Part shown: positions 6,282 to 13,740 of the stretch, piece by piece | Layout of the letters: each line of letters opens with the position of its first letter | Position numbering within the stretch: the first letter of the stretch is position 1 | DNA from: JAKALX01 sp964508715 | GTDB taxonomy: Bacteria; Chloroflexota; Dehalococcoidia; Tepidiformales; Tepidiformaceae | Assembly (NCBI GenBank): GCA_964508715.1 | Contig: CAZDUX010000038.1 | Location: 1 to 14,865, forward strand | DNA: 14,865 bases | Direction: 5' to 3' | Notes under the pieces: generated by a model | Told to the model about the DNA's origin: nothing | Database searches by the model: none | Seen by the model: the letters and a program-made list of their open reading frames with translations, nothing else | Program-made: the position numbers and the translations under genes

Positions 6282-7646
6282 TCATGCTGCAGACTCGGCG
6301 CGGCGACGCTCCACTCCCGCGGTTCGCGCGACTTCACCGAGTCGTCCGTTCGTCCACCGAGCCAGTTTCTGTTCTAGGGGATTGCCGTGGGACTTGACCT
6401 GAGCGAGATGCCAGTCGGCCTCGGACATTAGGCGATCGAGATCTGCCGTCAGGCCCGCTCGTAGGCGGGCCAGAATAAGCACGCCCAGGACGTCGGCAAT
6501 GCGTGCGTAGTCAAGGTATAAGTCGCGGGTGATGCCAAGTTGTTCGGCTACTGCGACGCTGCGCCTGAACCATGAGAGTGCTTCAGTGGCCTGGTCCACG
6601 CTGGCCGTCATCAAGTCCAGCCGATCGCGCGCATAGCACAGCTCGCCGACGTTATAGAGGGTGGCGGCCATCCCGTAGGCATCGTCCACGGACTCGGCCA
6701 AACTGAATGACTTGAGAAAGCCGTGCTTCGCGTCCTCGAAGAGCCTCTCACGCTCTACTCCCTCGGCGATCCGTGCCCTCGCCTTGGTGAACAACGCGCT
6801 CACATTCTCCAGTCGGGCCTGATCGCCTTGGCTCAGTCCTCCCTGAAACCTGCGCGCTCCCGCAAGCAGTTCCGAGCACTGGGTAATCGTCTCACGAATG
6901 CGGTCGCTGTCCTTGCGACCCATGACTTCCGCGAGGTACCTGCCATAGGCGAGCTCGACACGCAGGCGGGCCTTCAGCAAGCGGTCGGTAAGGTCGCCAG
7001 TAGGAAGATCCCGCTTCACCAAGTCCGATAGCGCTCGCAGTGCACCTTTGAACTCGCGAATGCGGCCGGCTCGGATTACCGCAAAGGTCCAAGCCAAGCG
7101 CAACGCCATCTCGTGGCGAAGGCTCGTAGGTTGCGCGAGAGACTTCTGGAGCATGCGAAGCGCCTCATCCGTCCGACCCTGCATGACGAGCACCCGGGCC
7201 GTCGCCGCCTGAAGCCGCGTGTCTGTTTCCTCCGGGGTCTCCGGCGGACGCACTCGAGCGGCCACGAAGCGGTCCCACTCCGACTGCTTGATGAACTCGT
7301 CGCCGTGGTCCCAGAGCCACTCGAGAAGAGCTGGTGGCAGGGAGCCGTGAATACGGGCCTTGGCCCGAATGCCGACAACGCGATCCTCGAACCGTAGCCA
7401 CGGGAAGTGTTCCTCGATCCGGTGCCGGCTACGGTAGAACGCCTGCCGAGTCGCATCGTCCTCCTTGTCGGCACCGTGCTTGGAGTAGTGGAGCACATCT
7501 TCCATCCCAACCCAGCCGTCCGGGAACTCCTCGGGCCAAGCGGCCGCGAGCAGGGCCGTGGTGAGGACGAACGGCGTATGGCCTTTCAGTCCCCCTTCGT
7601 CGAAGGGAGCGGGTCCGAGTTCTTGCTCTCTGTTACGGCGTGTCAC
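6282..7646 (-). CDS. Predicted DNA-binding TPR regulator
   Basis: About 454 residues when started at GTG 7646 (minus), which has AGAGGTGGGG directly upstream; the frame is open to 7841 and an ATG at 7694 is a second choice. The first ~110 residues (VLTTALLAAAWPEEFPDGW, ATRQAFYRSRHRIEEHF, DRVVGIRAKA) have the helix, helix, then beta-hairpin order of a winged-helix domain, with a basic RSRHR helix as possible recognition helix. From about residue 140 to the end come TPR-like helical repeats (TDEALRMLQKSL, ALRLAWTFAVIRAGRIREFKGAL, YGMAATLYNVGELCYARDRL, ALSWFRRSVAVAEQL). Such HTH-TPR proteins are usually transcription regulators that respond through their TPR domain. It is divergent from the mobile-element cluster beginning at 7750, so it could regulate it. 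The wHTH call is from pattern only. Confidence 0.65.
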   Translation of the reverse strand: MTRRNREQELGPAPFDEGGLKGHTPFVLTTALLAAAWPEEFPDGWVGMEDVLHYSKHGADKEDDATRQAFYRSRHRIEEHFPWLRFEDRVVGIRAKARIHGSLPPALLEWLWDHGDEFIKQSEWDRFVAARVRPPETPEETDTRLQAATARVLVMQGRTDEALRMLQKSLAQPTSLRHEMALRLAWTFAVIRAGRIREFKGALRALSDLVKRDLPTGDLTDRLLKARLRVELAYGRYLAEVMGRKDSDRIRETITQCSELLAGARRFQGGLSQGDQARLENVSALFTKARARIAEGVERERLFEDAKHGFLKSFSLAESVDDAYGMAATLYNVGELCYARDRLDLMTASVDQATEALSWFRRSVAVAEQLGITRDLYLDYARIADVLGVLILARLRAGLTADLDRLMSEADWHLAQVKSHGNPLEQKLARWTNGRLGEVARTAGVERRRAESAA

Positions 7647-7749
7647 ACCCCACCTCTGTTCCCATTGATGCCGTGGTGCTTGGGATGCCCGCATTCTACG
7701 CCGCCGAGTGGCGCCGAAGAAGCGGGCCGGTGCCGCGGGAGGGTTCTTC
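7647..7749. promoter_or_regulatory. Divergent promoter region (inferred)
   Basis: If the starts with the best ribosome binding sites are used (7646 minus, 7750 plus), 103 bp separate two divergent genes. This is the only place where the long plus-strand cluster and the minus-strand TPR genes could both be initiated. I see no convincing -35/-10 pair by eye. Earlier alternative starts (7694 minus, 7708 plus) would shrink the gap to 13 bp. Confidence 0.4.
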
Positions 7750-8286
7750 GTGAAGGAGACGCTGCAGCGCCTTCGCGACGCCGGTACGACCCGAGACCGG
7801 GAAGCCGTGGCCTGGCCCGCCGGCTTGCGGGCCGAGGCCAACCTGCTCTTGAGCGCGATGGCCCCTCGGTCTCCGCTGTGGCTGTTCCTTTCGAATCACG
7901 ACCGAAACGACCTGCCGGTCCCGGTCGACGACCTGTTGTCGGACCTGCGGCGGAGGATTAACGCCATCGTCGGTGGGGACACGGCCATCGACTGCGAGCC
8001 GTGGAACCGCCCGAGCCTGCTACTCGGCGACGGACGGTACGTCGCTCCGAACGGGACGACGATGCAAGAACGCACGCTCATTTGCCTGATCTGCCTGCCG
8101 CTTGATCTGAACGACCAGCAGCGGGTGCAGCTGCTACGGACCTTCATCGAGGTCGGGCTGACGACTAACCAGGAAGTTGTCCAGGTCATCGCTGGCACGA
8201 CCACCTGTTGGCTGCCGACTGGCGAACTAATCGATGCGCTGGGTGATCGTGATGGCGCCCGGGAGGGCAAGCTCCAAGCGGGCTGA
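7750..8286 (+). CDS. Unknown protein, first gene of the mobile-element cluster
   Basis: A 178-residue protein from GTG 7750, which has GGGAGGG about 6 bp upstream. A GTG at 7708 in the same frame lacks a ribosome binding site and would push the gene against the divergent one. The sequence begins MKETLQRLRDAGTTRDREA and has a regular alpha/beta look: hydrophobic SPLWLFLSNHD, LLLGDGRYVAPNGTT, a strand ERTLICLICLPLDL, then a helix QQRVQLLRTFIEVGLTTNQE and a strand VVQVIAGTTT. No known catalytic motif, membrane span or signal peptide is seen. I do not recognise the family. It heads a co-oriented run of genes and ends 68 bp before the next one. Confidence 0.65.
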   Translation: MKETLQRLRDAGTTRDREAVAWPAGLRAEANLLLSAMAPRSPLWLFLSNHDRNDLPVPVDDLLSDLRRRINAIVGGDTAIDCEPWNRPSLLLGDGRYVAPNGTTMQERTLICLICLPLDLNDQQRVQLLRTFIEVGLTTNQEVVQVIAGTTTCWLPTGELIDALGDRDGAREGKLQAG

Positions 8287-8354
8287 GCCCCCACGGGGAT
8301 TTTCCCCTTCTTCCCAAGACACACCTCACGAGTCTCTAGTTGGTGGAGGTTCTC

Positions 8355-8558
8355 ATGCCCTGGCTTTGGCGTTCGTCTCGCCCTCGTCGCTCAGGACCGC
8401 GCACTGGTTCGCCCGTATGCGTCGGTTATCCCGGCAGGTTCCACCGTCCTATTCACACGCAGAGACGCGGCAGTGGCATTCCGGCCGGCTCGTACCTGCT
8501 TCACCGCCGGTTCGAGTGCCCGCGCTGCGGCTCGCAGCACTGGCGGTTCCCTGCATGA
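8355..8558 (+). CDS. Small basic protein with CPRC zinc-knuckle-like end
   Basis: A 67-residue protein from ATG 8355, which follows GGTGGAGG (8342-8349) by 5 bp; a GTG at 8340 is in frame but is itself part of the ribosome binding site. It begins MPWLWRSSRPRRSG, is rich in R, G and P, and ends RRFECPRCGSQHWRFPA. The CPRC plus a following histidine could hold half of a metal site, with the earlier cysteine (residue ~23) as a possible further ligand. Function is unknown. A second gene with a good ribosome binding site starts 14 bp downstream, supporting an operon of very small genes. Confidence 0.5.
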   Translation: MPWLWRSSRPRRSGPRTGSPVCVGYPGRFHRPIHTQRRGSGIPAGSYLLHRRFECPRCGSQHWRFPA

Positions 8559-8572
8559 CCAAGGAGGATCCG

Positions 8573-8800
8573 ATGTCCAACCGTTCAATGGTTGCGTATC
8601 ACAATCGTCGGCGGGTGGAGGCCGAACTTGAACTCGAGCGCCTTCGGCGTGCCGCACCGATAGTCCGACACGTCCCCGTGCACGTCCCAGGTCCTCCCGA
8701 ACCGTGCCATCGGCGGCACGTCGGACCGGGCACCGCGGTCCTGGCCGGGCTCGGTGCCCTCGTTGTTCTGGGGTTCCTGTTTGGCCGCTCCGACAGTTAG
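8573..8800 (+). CDS. Small protein with C-terminal membrane span
   Basis: A 75-residue protein from ATG 8573, preceded by AAGGAGG with 5-bp spacing, one of the best ribosome binding sites in the window. Residues 1-28 (MSNRSMVAYHNRRRVEAELE...) are charged and helical. Residues 29-50 are proline- and histidine-rich (RHVPVHVPGPPEP). Residues about 52-70 (PGTAVLAGLGALVVLGFLF) form one transmembrane helix, followed by GRSDS. This is a tail-anchored layout with the N-terminus probably cytoplasmic. The stop touches the ATG of the next small ORF. The family is not recognised. Its place upstream of the coupling-type ATPase suggests an accessory membrane part of that apparatus, which is inference. Confidence 0.6.
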   Translation: MSNRSMVAYHNRRRVEAELELERLRRAAPIVRHVPVHVPGPPEPCHRRHVGPGTAVLAGLGALVVLGFLFGRSDS

Positions 8801-8890
8801 ATGATGACGCTCGGGGACGCAGCGAACGCAAGCCAACTGCTCAGCTTCCTGGCGTTGCTCTTCGAACTCGCGAGGCGCAAGCGGCGCTAG
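8801..8890 (+). CDS. Possible 29-residue peptide
   Basis: ATG 8801 follows the previous TAG with no gap and encodes a peptide starting MMTLGDAANASQLLSFLALLFE and ending ARRKRR. It is a short amphipathic or hydrophobic helix with a strongly basic end. Placement directly after a stop codon allows translation by reinitiation. It is too short to be sure. Confidence 0.35.
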   Translation: MMTLGDAANASQLLSFLALLFELARRKRR

Positions 8891-8970
8891 AACAGCCGGC
8901 CACTTTCGAGGCCATCACGAATGGAAAGATGGAAGACCAGTGCTCAACCGACTCACCGGAGGGCGGTCTG

Positions 8971-9348
8971 ATGGAACGGGGCAACTACCGGTTCGGGCCA
9001 CTTGTGTCCGTGGTCGTGCAGGGGGTCTTCGCGATGCTCATCATCCACTTGGCTCTGGCACAGGCCTTCCTGGTCTGGGCGGCGTTCGTGGGATCGCTGC
9101 GCCCGGTGTCGCTCGCCGCAGACCTGCTGGGTGGGGTCGTCTTGATCTGCCTAGTGGTCGGTTTGGCGGTGCGTGCGCGATTGGCGTTCGAGAGACGTGA
9201 TCGCGGGCTCGTCCGTGAACGACGCGCGGAACGGCGGCTCGTCCGTCACAGCGTTCGGCGGCCAGCCGACGATGTCCCGTTGGACGATGCTCCGCAGTCA
9301 CCGGACTCCGATCCGGTCCTGCACCAGGACGAGGAGGCCGACGAATGA
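8971..9348 (+). CDS. Two-span membrane protein with acidic tail, coupled to the ATPase
   Basis: A 125-residue protein from ATG 8971 with GGAGGG (8958-8963) 7 bp upstream; an in-frame ATG at 8929 lacks a comparable site. Residues about 10-40 and 48-67 are hydrophobic and give two membrane helices. Next is an arginine-rich cytoplasmic stretch (ERRDRGLVRERRAERRLVR) and then a very acidic tail (DDVPLDDAPQSPDSDP... DEEADE). Its TGA overlaps the ATG of the ATPase gene (ATGA, 9345-9348), so the two are probably made together. Many VirD4-type ATPases have N-terminal membrane helices. The ATPase here has none, so this protein may be its separate membrane anchor. That is inference from gene coupling and topology. 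Confidence 0.7.
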   Translation: MERGNYRFGPLVSVVVQGVFAMLIIHLALAQAFLVWAAFVGSLRPVSLAADLLGGVVLICLVVGLAVRARLAFERRDRGLVRERRAERRLVRHSVRRPADDVPLDDAPQSPDSDPVLHQDEEADE

Positions 9349-10862
9349 GCCTCCTTCTCGACTTGAGACGCATCCTCCATCCTGCCGACGCATGTGACGG
9401 TCGGCACCACGAGCGTCTCGCGCGCCAGAATGCCAGCCCCCACTTCGCTGCACGCCGGGAATTCGAGAGACGATTCCGATGCGCCCGCGCTTCGGACCGC
9501 ATTGTCTTTGGCCGTGGACCCACTGTCAGCGGCGAGTACGACTGGTTCGGTCTGCCGTTTCGCGACCTCGGCCACGTGTGGATTCACGGAGCCACTGGAT
9601 CCGGCAAGAGCTTCGCGGCGCTCAGTCTGATCCTCTCGCTCCTGCGCCGGCGCCGTGCGCGGATCTTCCTCTTCGACTTCAAGCCCGAGATCGCCGATCT
9701 CGTCCTGCTCGCGGTTCAGGCGCTCGTGGCCCGTGGCGAGTCGTGGCTGCTCGATGAGGTCCAGCTGCTCGATCCCTTCGGCCCGACGCCGCTGCCGCTT
9801 CGCGTGACCGTGCCCGAGCCCGGAGTGCCACGAAGCGTCCAGGCCCTGGCCCTCGCTTCGAGCCTCGAGGAGACGGTGGCCAGCGAGCTGGGTGTGCGGA
9901 TGCTGCGGACCTTTGTGTGGCTGGTGAGCCTGGCCATCGAGCGCGGTTATCCGCTGACCGCCCTGGCGCGGTGGCTTCGCACGCCGGGCGTCTTCCAGGA
10001 GCTGGCGCTACGTTCCACCGATCCGGAGCTTCGTGAGTATGCCGCCTCCGGCTTCGGCCGCGAGCAGCGGGCGTCGCTGGAGGCCATCGCTGCGCGCCTC
10101 GACTTGTTGGTGTTCTTGCCGCAGTTGCGCGCGGCGCTCGAGCACCCGGGGTGCATCGATCTGGCCGCGCTCTTCCGTCGGCCCGGGCTCACTCTCGTGC
10201 GTCTGGGCGGCGCGCCGGCCGGAGCGGAGGCGGCCGAGCGGCTTATCGCTTCGCTGCTCATGGGCCTGTGGACGCGCGCCGTGCTCTCCCGCGAGATCAC
10301 CAAGAGCGCCGTTCCGGTGGTCGGAGTGTTCGACGAGGGCCAGCTGGCGGTCCGGGCTCGCGACGTCGAGCACTTCTCGCGGTTCGCGACGCTGGCCAGG
10401 TCCAAGCGCGGGACGCTGGTCTTCCTCAACCAGCAGGTCTCCCAGCTCGACCACGGCTTTGCCCGGGTGCTGCGGACGAACGCCAACCTGGAGATGGCCT
10501 TCCGCTCGAGCGCCGAAGACGCTGCCGCCCTGGCCTCCGTGCTGCCGCTGGCGGTGGGAGAGGGCGCCGAGGCGGCGGACCGTCGCGAACTCGTCCGGAC
10601 CCTCAGCCATCTGCCGAACCGCACGTTCGCGCTCTGGGCCAAGAGCCTCGGGCATGCGGCGCTCCTTCGCTCCCCGCGCATCGATCTGGATGGCATGCGG
10701 CGTGACGCGGGCCGTATCCCCGAGAGCGCCACCCAGGCGCTTCTTGTGGGGACGGTCCCGGTTCGGCAGTTCAGCGCGCCGCCGAGTCCATTCCGTGCTC
10801 CTGAAGAAGACGCCAAGGATGAAGCGCCCGGACCCGACGATGGCTTCCCGAGCCTCGGATAG
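9345..10862 (+). CDS. VirD4/TraD-like (HerA-FtsK superfamily) DNA-transport ATPase
   Basis: A 505-residue cytoplasmic ATPase. Walker A is GATGSGKS (residues 82-89), preceded by HVWIHG. A strand, FLFDFKPE, follows at 108-115. Walker B is VVGVFDEG (325-332, D330/E331). Then come the motif TLARSKRGTLVFLNQQ (349-364) and SQLDHGF, which match the Q-rich region of type IV coupling and TraG/TraD-type proteins. The region between the Walker motifs is helical and would be the all-alpha domain. The last 30 residues are acidic and disordered (APEEDAKDEAPGPDDG). The family pumps or recruits DNA at membranes during conjugation or mobilization. Unlike classic VirD4, no N-terminal transmembrane helices are present. 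It overlaps the upstream membrane-protein gene by 4 bp and is followed 9 bp later by the next gene. Confidence 0.85.
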   Translation: MSLLLDLRRILHPADACDGRHHERLARQNASPHFAARREFERRFRCARASDRIVFGRGPTVSGEYDWFGLPFRDLGHVWIHGATGSGKSFAALSLILSLLRRRRARIFLFDFKPEIADLVLLAVQALVARGESWLLDEVQLLDPFGPTPLPLRVTVPEPGVPRSVQALALASSLEETVASELGVRMLRTFVWLVSLAIERGYPLTALARWLRTPGVFQELALRSTDPELREYAASGFGREQRASLEAIAARLDLLVFLPQLRAALEHPGCIDLAALFRRPGLTLVRLGGAPAGAEAAERLIASLLMGLWTRAVLSREITKSAVPVVGVFDEGQLAVRARDVEHFSRFATLARSKRGTLVFLNQQVSQLDHGFARVLRTNANLEMAFRSSAEDAAALASVLPLAVGEGAEAADRRELVRTLSHLPNRTFALWAKSLGHAALLRSPRIDLDGMRRDAGRIPESATQALLVGTVPVRQFSAPPSPFRAPEEDAKDEAPGPDDGFPSLG

Positions 10863-10871
10863 GAGAGAAGT

Positions 10872-11189
10872 GTGCGCGAAGTGCGTGATCTGGCGCGGAT
10901 CGTCGTCGGAGTTGTCCGCGCGCTCGTTTGGCTGGTGGCCACCATCTGGCTGGGCGGCCGGGCGATCTGGCGCGGCACGGACCTGCTCCGTCGCTGGCGC
11001 CTCGTCCACAGCGATCGGCTCAGCTGTCCTCGCGGCCATGAGGTCGTCCTGCTTGGCACGTGGCGTTGCGGCTGCGGCGCCGCCTTCGACGGCTACGTCT
11101 TCGCCAAGTGCCCGGTCTGCCATCGCACCGCCGGCTGGGTGCCGTGCGCACGCTGCCAGCTGCCTTTGAGGAACCCGGCCCTTGACTAA
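10872..11189 (+). CDS. Membrane-anchored double zinc-ribbon protein
   Basis: A 105-residue protein from GTG 10872, with AGGAGAG (10861-10867) upstream, 9 bp after the ATPase stop. Residues about 8-28 form one membrane helix (IVVGVVRALVWLVATIW). The C-terminal half holds cysteine/histidine pairs: C52...H56, C66/C68, C80xxC83H84 and C92xxC95. This fits two small zinc ribbons on the cytoplasmic side. Such domains usually mediate protein or nucleic-acid contacts. Its last 8 bp overlap the start of the replication-relaxation gene, supporting cotranslation. No named family is recognised. Confidence 0.75.
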   Translation: MREVRDLARIVVGVVRALVWLVATIWLGGRAIWRGTDLLRRWRLVHSDRLSCPRGHEVVLLGTWRCGCGAAFDGYVFAKCPVCHRTAGWVPCARCQLPLRNPALD

Positions 11190-11955
11190 CCAGCACCAAA
11201 GAGCGCCACGCGGCATGCGCCGAGGCCGGATTCGCCTGGACCTGACGAAACGCGACCGGGCGATCTTGGCGGCCGTCGCCAGGTTCCGGCTGTGCCGGAG
11301 CAGCGATCTGGCGCGGCTCTTCTTCGGCTCGGCCAGCCGCACGCGGGCGGCCCAGCGGCTCCGGAGCCTGTTCGGGGCGGGCTATCTCGATGTGCGGGTC
11401 GAGCACCTGGCCGAGGAGAACCTCCACTCGCTTGGTCAGCTGGGTCGGGCTTGGGCGCGATCACAGGGGCTGACGATCGGCCGCGTTCCAAGCGGCCGGA
11501 TCGGCCACCACCTCGACGTCGTACGCGAATGGACGCGTTTGGCCGCAGCGCTGGGGCCCCACAACCAGATCCGGCTCGCGCGCGTCCGGCCGGACTGGGA
11601 GTTGCGGGAGGCCGGAGGTCACCTCGTCGTGCCGGATCTGCTCGTGGAGCTCTCGGCGGCGGGGAGGCGATTGGTTGTGGCGGTCGAGGTCGATCGCGGA
11701 ACCGAGCGGACTCGCGCCTGGCAGGACAAGCTGGCGCGCTATGGCGCCGTCCACGCCGACCGCGAGGTCCTGCTCGTGGTGATCGCCGCCCCGTCGGTCG
11801 TCCCGGCGCTCGAGCGGCTGGCCAAGCGTGCCTGGCTTGGCCGCGTGCTGGTCGTGGCCGAGGCCGACTGGCCGGAGCTGTTCATCCGCCGCGCTGAGGC
11901 CCTTCTCACGGACCCTTCTTGCAGCAAGAAGGGGGAGGAGGCGGCAAGTGCTTGA
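11182..11955 (+). CDS. Replication-relaxation family protein
   Basis: A 257-residue protein. TTG 11182, overlapping the previous stop by 8 bp and downstream of TTGAGGAAC (11165-11173), is the probable start; ATG 11215 is an alternative without a ribosome binding site. Residues about 18-75 give a winged-helix domain (LTKRDRAILAAVARFRLCRSS, AAQRLRSLFGAGYLDV). The C-terminal half holds VPDLLVEL (150-157), VVAVEVDRGTE (165-175) and WQDKLARY (180-187). This combination matches the replication-relaxation (MobC-like) family found on plasmids and conjugative elements, thought to assist DNA processing at origins. The D152, E169/D171 and K183 spacing resembles a PD-(D/E)xK nuclease core. Nuclease activity is inference. 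The last codons include a perfect hairpin. Confidence 0.75.
   Translation: MTNQHQRAPRGMRRGRIRLDLTKRDRAILAAVARFRLCRSSDLARLFFGSASRTRAAQRLRSLFGAGYLDVRVEHLAEENLHSLGQLGRAWARSQGLTIGRVPSGRIGHHLDVVREWTRLAAALGPHNQIRLARVRPDWELREAGGHLVVPDLLVELSAAGRRLVVAVEVDRGTERTRAWQDKLARYGAVHADREVLLVVIAAPSVVPALERLAKRAWLGRVLVVAEADWPELFIRRAEALLTDPSCSKKGEEAASA
11913..11933. repeat. Perfect 10-bp-stem palindrome in the end of the replication-relaxation gene
   Basis: CCCTTCTTGC (11913-11922) and GCAAGAAGGG (11924-11933) are exact reverse complements around a single A. The palindrome lies in codons for DPSCSKKGE, 22 bp before the stop. No T-run follows on either strand, and GGAGGAGG follows on the plus strand. It could be an RNA hairpin between genes, a protein-binding palindrome, or a single-strand DNA structure near a transfer or replication origin. 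Confidence 0.6.
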
Positions 11956-12047
11956 GATCACGAGTCCGCCGCGCTGCCAGGGCACGGGCAATTGCAGTGA
12001 AGAACACGGGCCGGGAGCGTTGGCTCATGAACTAACCAACGGATCCC

Positions 12048-12362
12048 ATGAAACGACAACTCGTCGGAGGGCTCGGCTGGCTCCTCGCACTGCCGGTGGT
12101 CGGCGCGGTGCGACTCGTCTGGTCCATTCTTCGGCTGCTCGCGGCACAGCGCCCGCAGACGATCCTCATGCTCGTCGGCGTCGGTCTCGTGCTGAGCTTC
12201 CCCAATCCGCTAACCGATCAGTTGGCGCTGGCAGGACTCTGGCCTCCGGAGCCAGGGGTACTGCTACGCGTGGGCTGGGCGGTGGCGGTCGGGGTGCTCT
12301 TCCACGGACTGCGCTCGCCGGGCCTGAATCGGCTGCGACGTCGGCTGCTGCAGCGGGGATGA
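12048..12362 (+). CDS. Small multi-span membrane protein
   Basis: A 104-residue protein from ATG 12048. Upstream, ACGGATCCC gives only a weak ribosome binding site. Hydrophobic stretches at about residues 8-33, 38-50 and 70-88 suggest two or three membrane helices, with basic ends (MKRQ..., RLRRRLLQRG). Its TGA overlaps an ATG for the next small ORF (ATGA, 12359-12362). It lies 92 bp after the replication-relaxation gene and before the excisionase-like gene. The family is not recognised. As with the other small membrane proteins in this cluster, a role near the ATPase is possible but only inferred. Confidence 0.6.
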   Translation: MKRQLVGGLGWLLALPVVGAVRLVWSILRLLAAQRPQTILMLVGVGLVLSFPNPLTDQLALAGLWPPEPGVLLRVGWAVAVGVLFHGLRSPGLNRLRRRLLQRG

Positions 12363-12508
12363 CCGGCGGTCGCAAAGCGTACGGCCGTTCGGCTGGCAGG
12401 AACGCCAGTCTGGTTCCGACGACCGAGTGCCGTCCGTGGATCGCTCCGAAGGGGACGATCGCGGGTTGGCGCCTCCCGGCCGTGACAAACATCGCAGGCC
12501 TCGCGTGA
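12359..12508 (+). CDS. Possible 49-residue protein linking the membrane protein and Xis genes
   Basis: ATG 12359 overlaps the upstream TGA by 4 bp (ATGA), and its own TGA overlaps the GTG 12505 of the HTH gene (GTGA). It encodes 49 residues, beginning MTGGRKAYGRSAGRNASLV and ending PAVTNIAGLA; third-position GC is about 78 percent by hand count. No domain is seen. The double overlap at both ends is the best support: it would carry ribosomes from 12362 to 12505 without a gap, where the HTH gene has no strong ribosome binding site of its own. Confidence 0.45.
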   Translation: MTGGRKAYGRSAGRNASLVPTTECRPWIAPKGTIAGWRLPAVTNIAGLA

Positions 12509-12786
12509 GCGGGACCCCGTCTCGCATTCGAGCATCGCACGCCAAGCTGCTCGACTTCGGCGTGGCTGGGTCTGCGGAAGGGCCTCAGCTAACGCCGCAG
12601 GGCCCCAGCATTGTCGACGAGTCGCACCTGCTGACGCTCGGGGATGTGGCCGAGTACCTGCGCGTCAGCCCGCGGACGGTGCGAAGACTGGTCAGCAGGC
12701 ACCGTCTTCCATGCGTCCGCCTTGGCCGCGTGCTACGGTTCTCCCCGGCGGACCTTCTCCGGTTCGTGGAGGCTCGGAAGGAGTAG
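12505..12786 (+). CDS. Excisionase-like helix-turn-helix protein
   Basis: A 93-residue protein from GTG 12505, which overlaps the previous small ORF's TGA; the frame is open back to GTG 12427, so a longer version cannot be excluded. The first ~40 residues look unstructured. Residues about 41-93 are a helix-turn-helix/excisionase-type (MerR-like, HTH_17) domain: LLTLGDVAEYLRVSPRTVRR, then LVSRHRLPCVRLGRVLRF and SPADLLRFVEARKE. This is the standard helix-turn-helix-wing order including the RLGRVLRF wing. Proteins of this kind next to tyrosine recombinases set the direction of recombination (excision) or regulate int. It ends 3 bp before int, and its last codons (GGAAGGAG) serve as int's ribosome binding site. 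Confidence 0.8.
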   Translation: MSGTPSRIRASHAKLLDFGVAGSAEGPQLTPQGPSIVDESHLLTLGDVAEYLRVSPRTVRRLVSRHRLPCVRLGRVLRFSPADLLRFVEARKE

Positions 12787-12789
12787 CCG

Positions 12790-13740
12790 ATGCCCAAACG
12801 AATCCGGAACTTGGTCAAGCGCGGGAAGACCTACGTCTACCGCTACAAGCTGAACGGCCGGTCCGTCAGGCTCGCCCTCGGTAGCGACTACGAGGCGGCC
12901 CGAGAACGGCTGCGCTCATTGAAAACCGATGTGACCCAAGCTCCGTCCGACATCACGATCACGGACGCTGCGCGGAGGTGGCTTTCGGGCTACATCCCGA
13001 CCGTGCGGGGCGAGCGCGATCAGCGGCTCGCGACGCAACGAGTCGAGGACTATCTCGAGCGCTGCCTCGGGCACCTGCTCCTGTGCAAGCTCACGGGTGA
13101 CCACGTGCGCGGGTACCGGTTGTGGCTCGAGAAGCGCGAGCTCGCCCCGCAGTCCGTGAAGCACATCCTCTCGGACCTGCGGTGCCTGTTGAACTGGTGC
13201 GAGGACTCCGGGCTCGTTGACCGCAGCCCGTTCCCCCGACGAGTCCTGCCGAAGATTCAGGAGCGCCCACCGGATCGCCTCACCGACGAGGAGGTCGAGC
13301 GAGTGTGCGCCCTGGAGGAACCCTACGGTTTCGTCAGCCGACTGCTCGTGTCCACGGGCCTTCGGTGGGGAGAGGCGGTTCGGGCCCAGGCTGCGGACAT
13401 CCAGAATGGATGGCTCGTCGTACACCAGACCAAGAGCGGCAAGGTGCGGCGCGTGCCGCTGCCGGATGCACTCGCGTCGGAGTTGCGCCGCCGGGTGGGC
13501 CGGTTGCTTCCGCTCAGGGCGGCTGACGGTTTCGCCGTTCAGGTGCGCAGGCGGACGGGCATCGAGCGATTCCACGCCCATCAGCTCCGACACTCGTTCG
13601 CATGCCGGTGGCTGGAGGCGGGCGGCAGTCTGGCCGCGCTGCAGGAGATCCTCGGGCACGCCTCAATCGTGACGACGCAGCGCTACGGGCGTCTCGGAGA
13701 GGCGCACGTGCAGGCCGAGGCGCGGCGAATCCAGGGGCAA

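Noticed and set aside
8290..8320. GGGGA/TCCCC mini-hairpin after the 7750-8286 gene as a terminator
   Set aside because: The stem is only 5 bp with no following T-run, and the next gene starts close by.
9947..11342. Long minus-strand frames opposite the ATPase, zinc-ribbon and replication-relaxation genes
   Set aside because: They are R/S/P/A-rich shadows of genes with clear motifs and ribosome binding sites on the plus strand.
12790..13672. Other open frames over the integrase (both strands)
   Set aside because: All catalytic residues lie in the 12790 frame.
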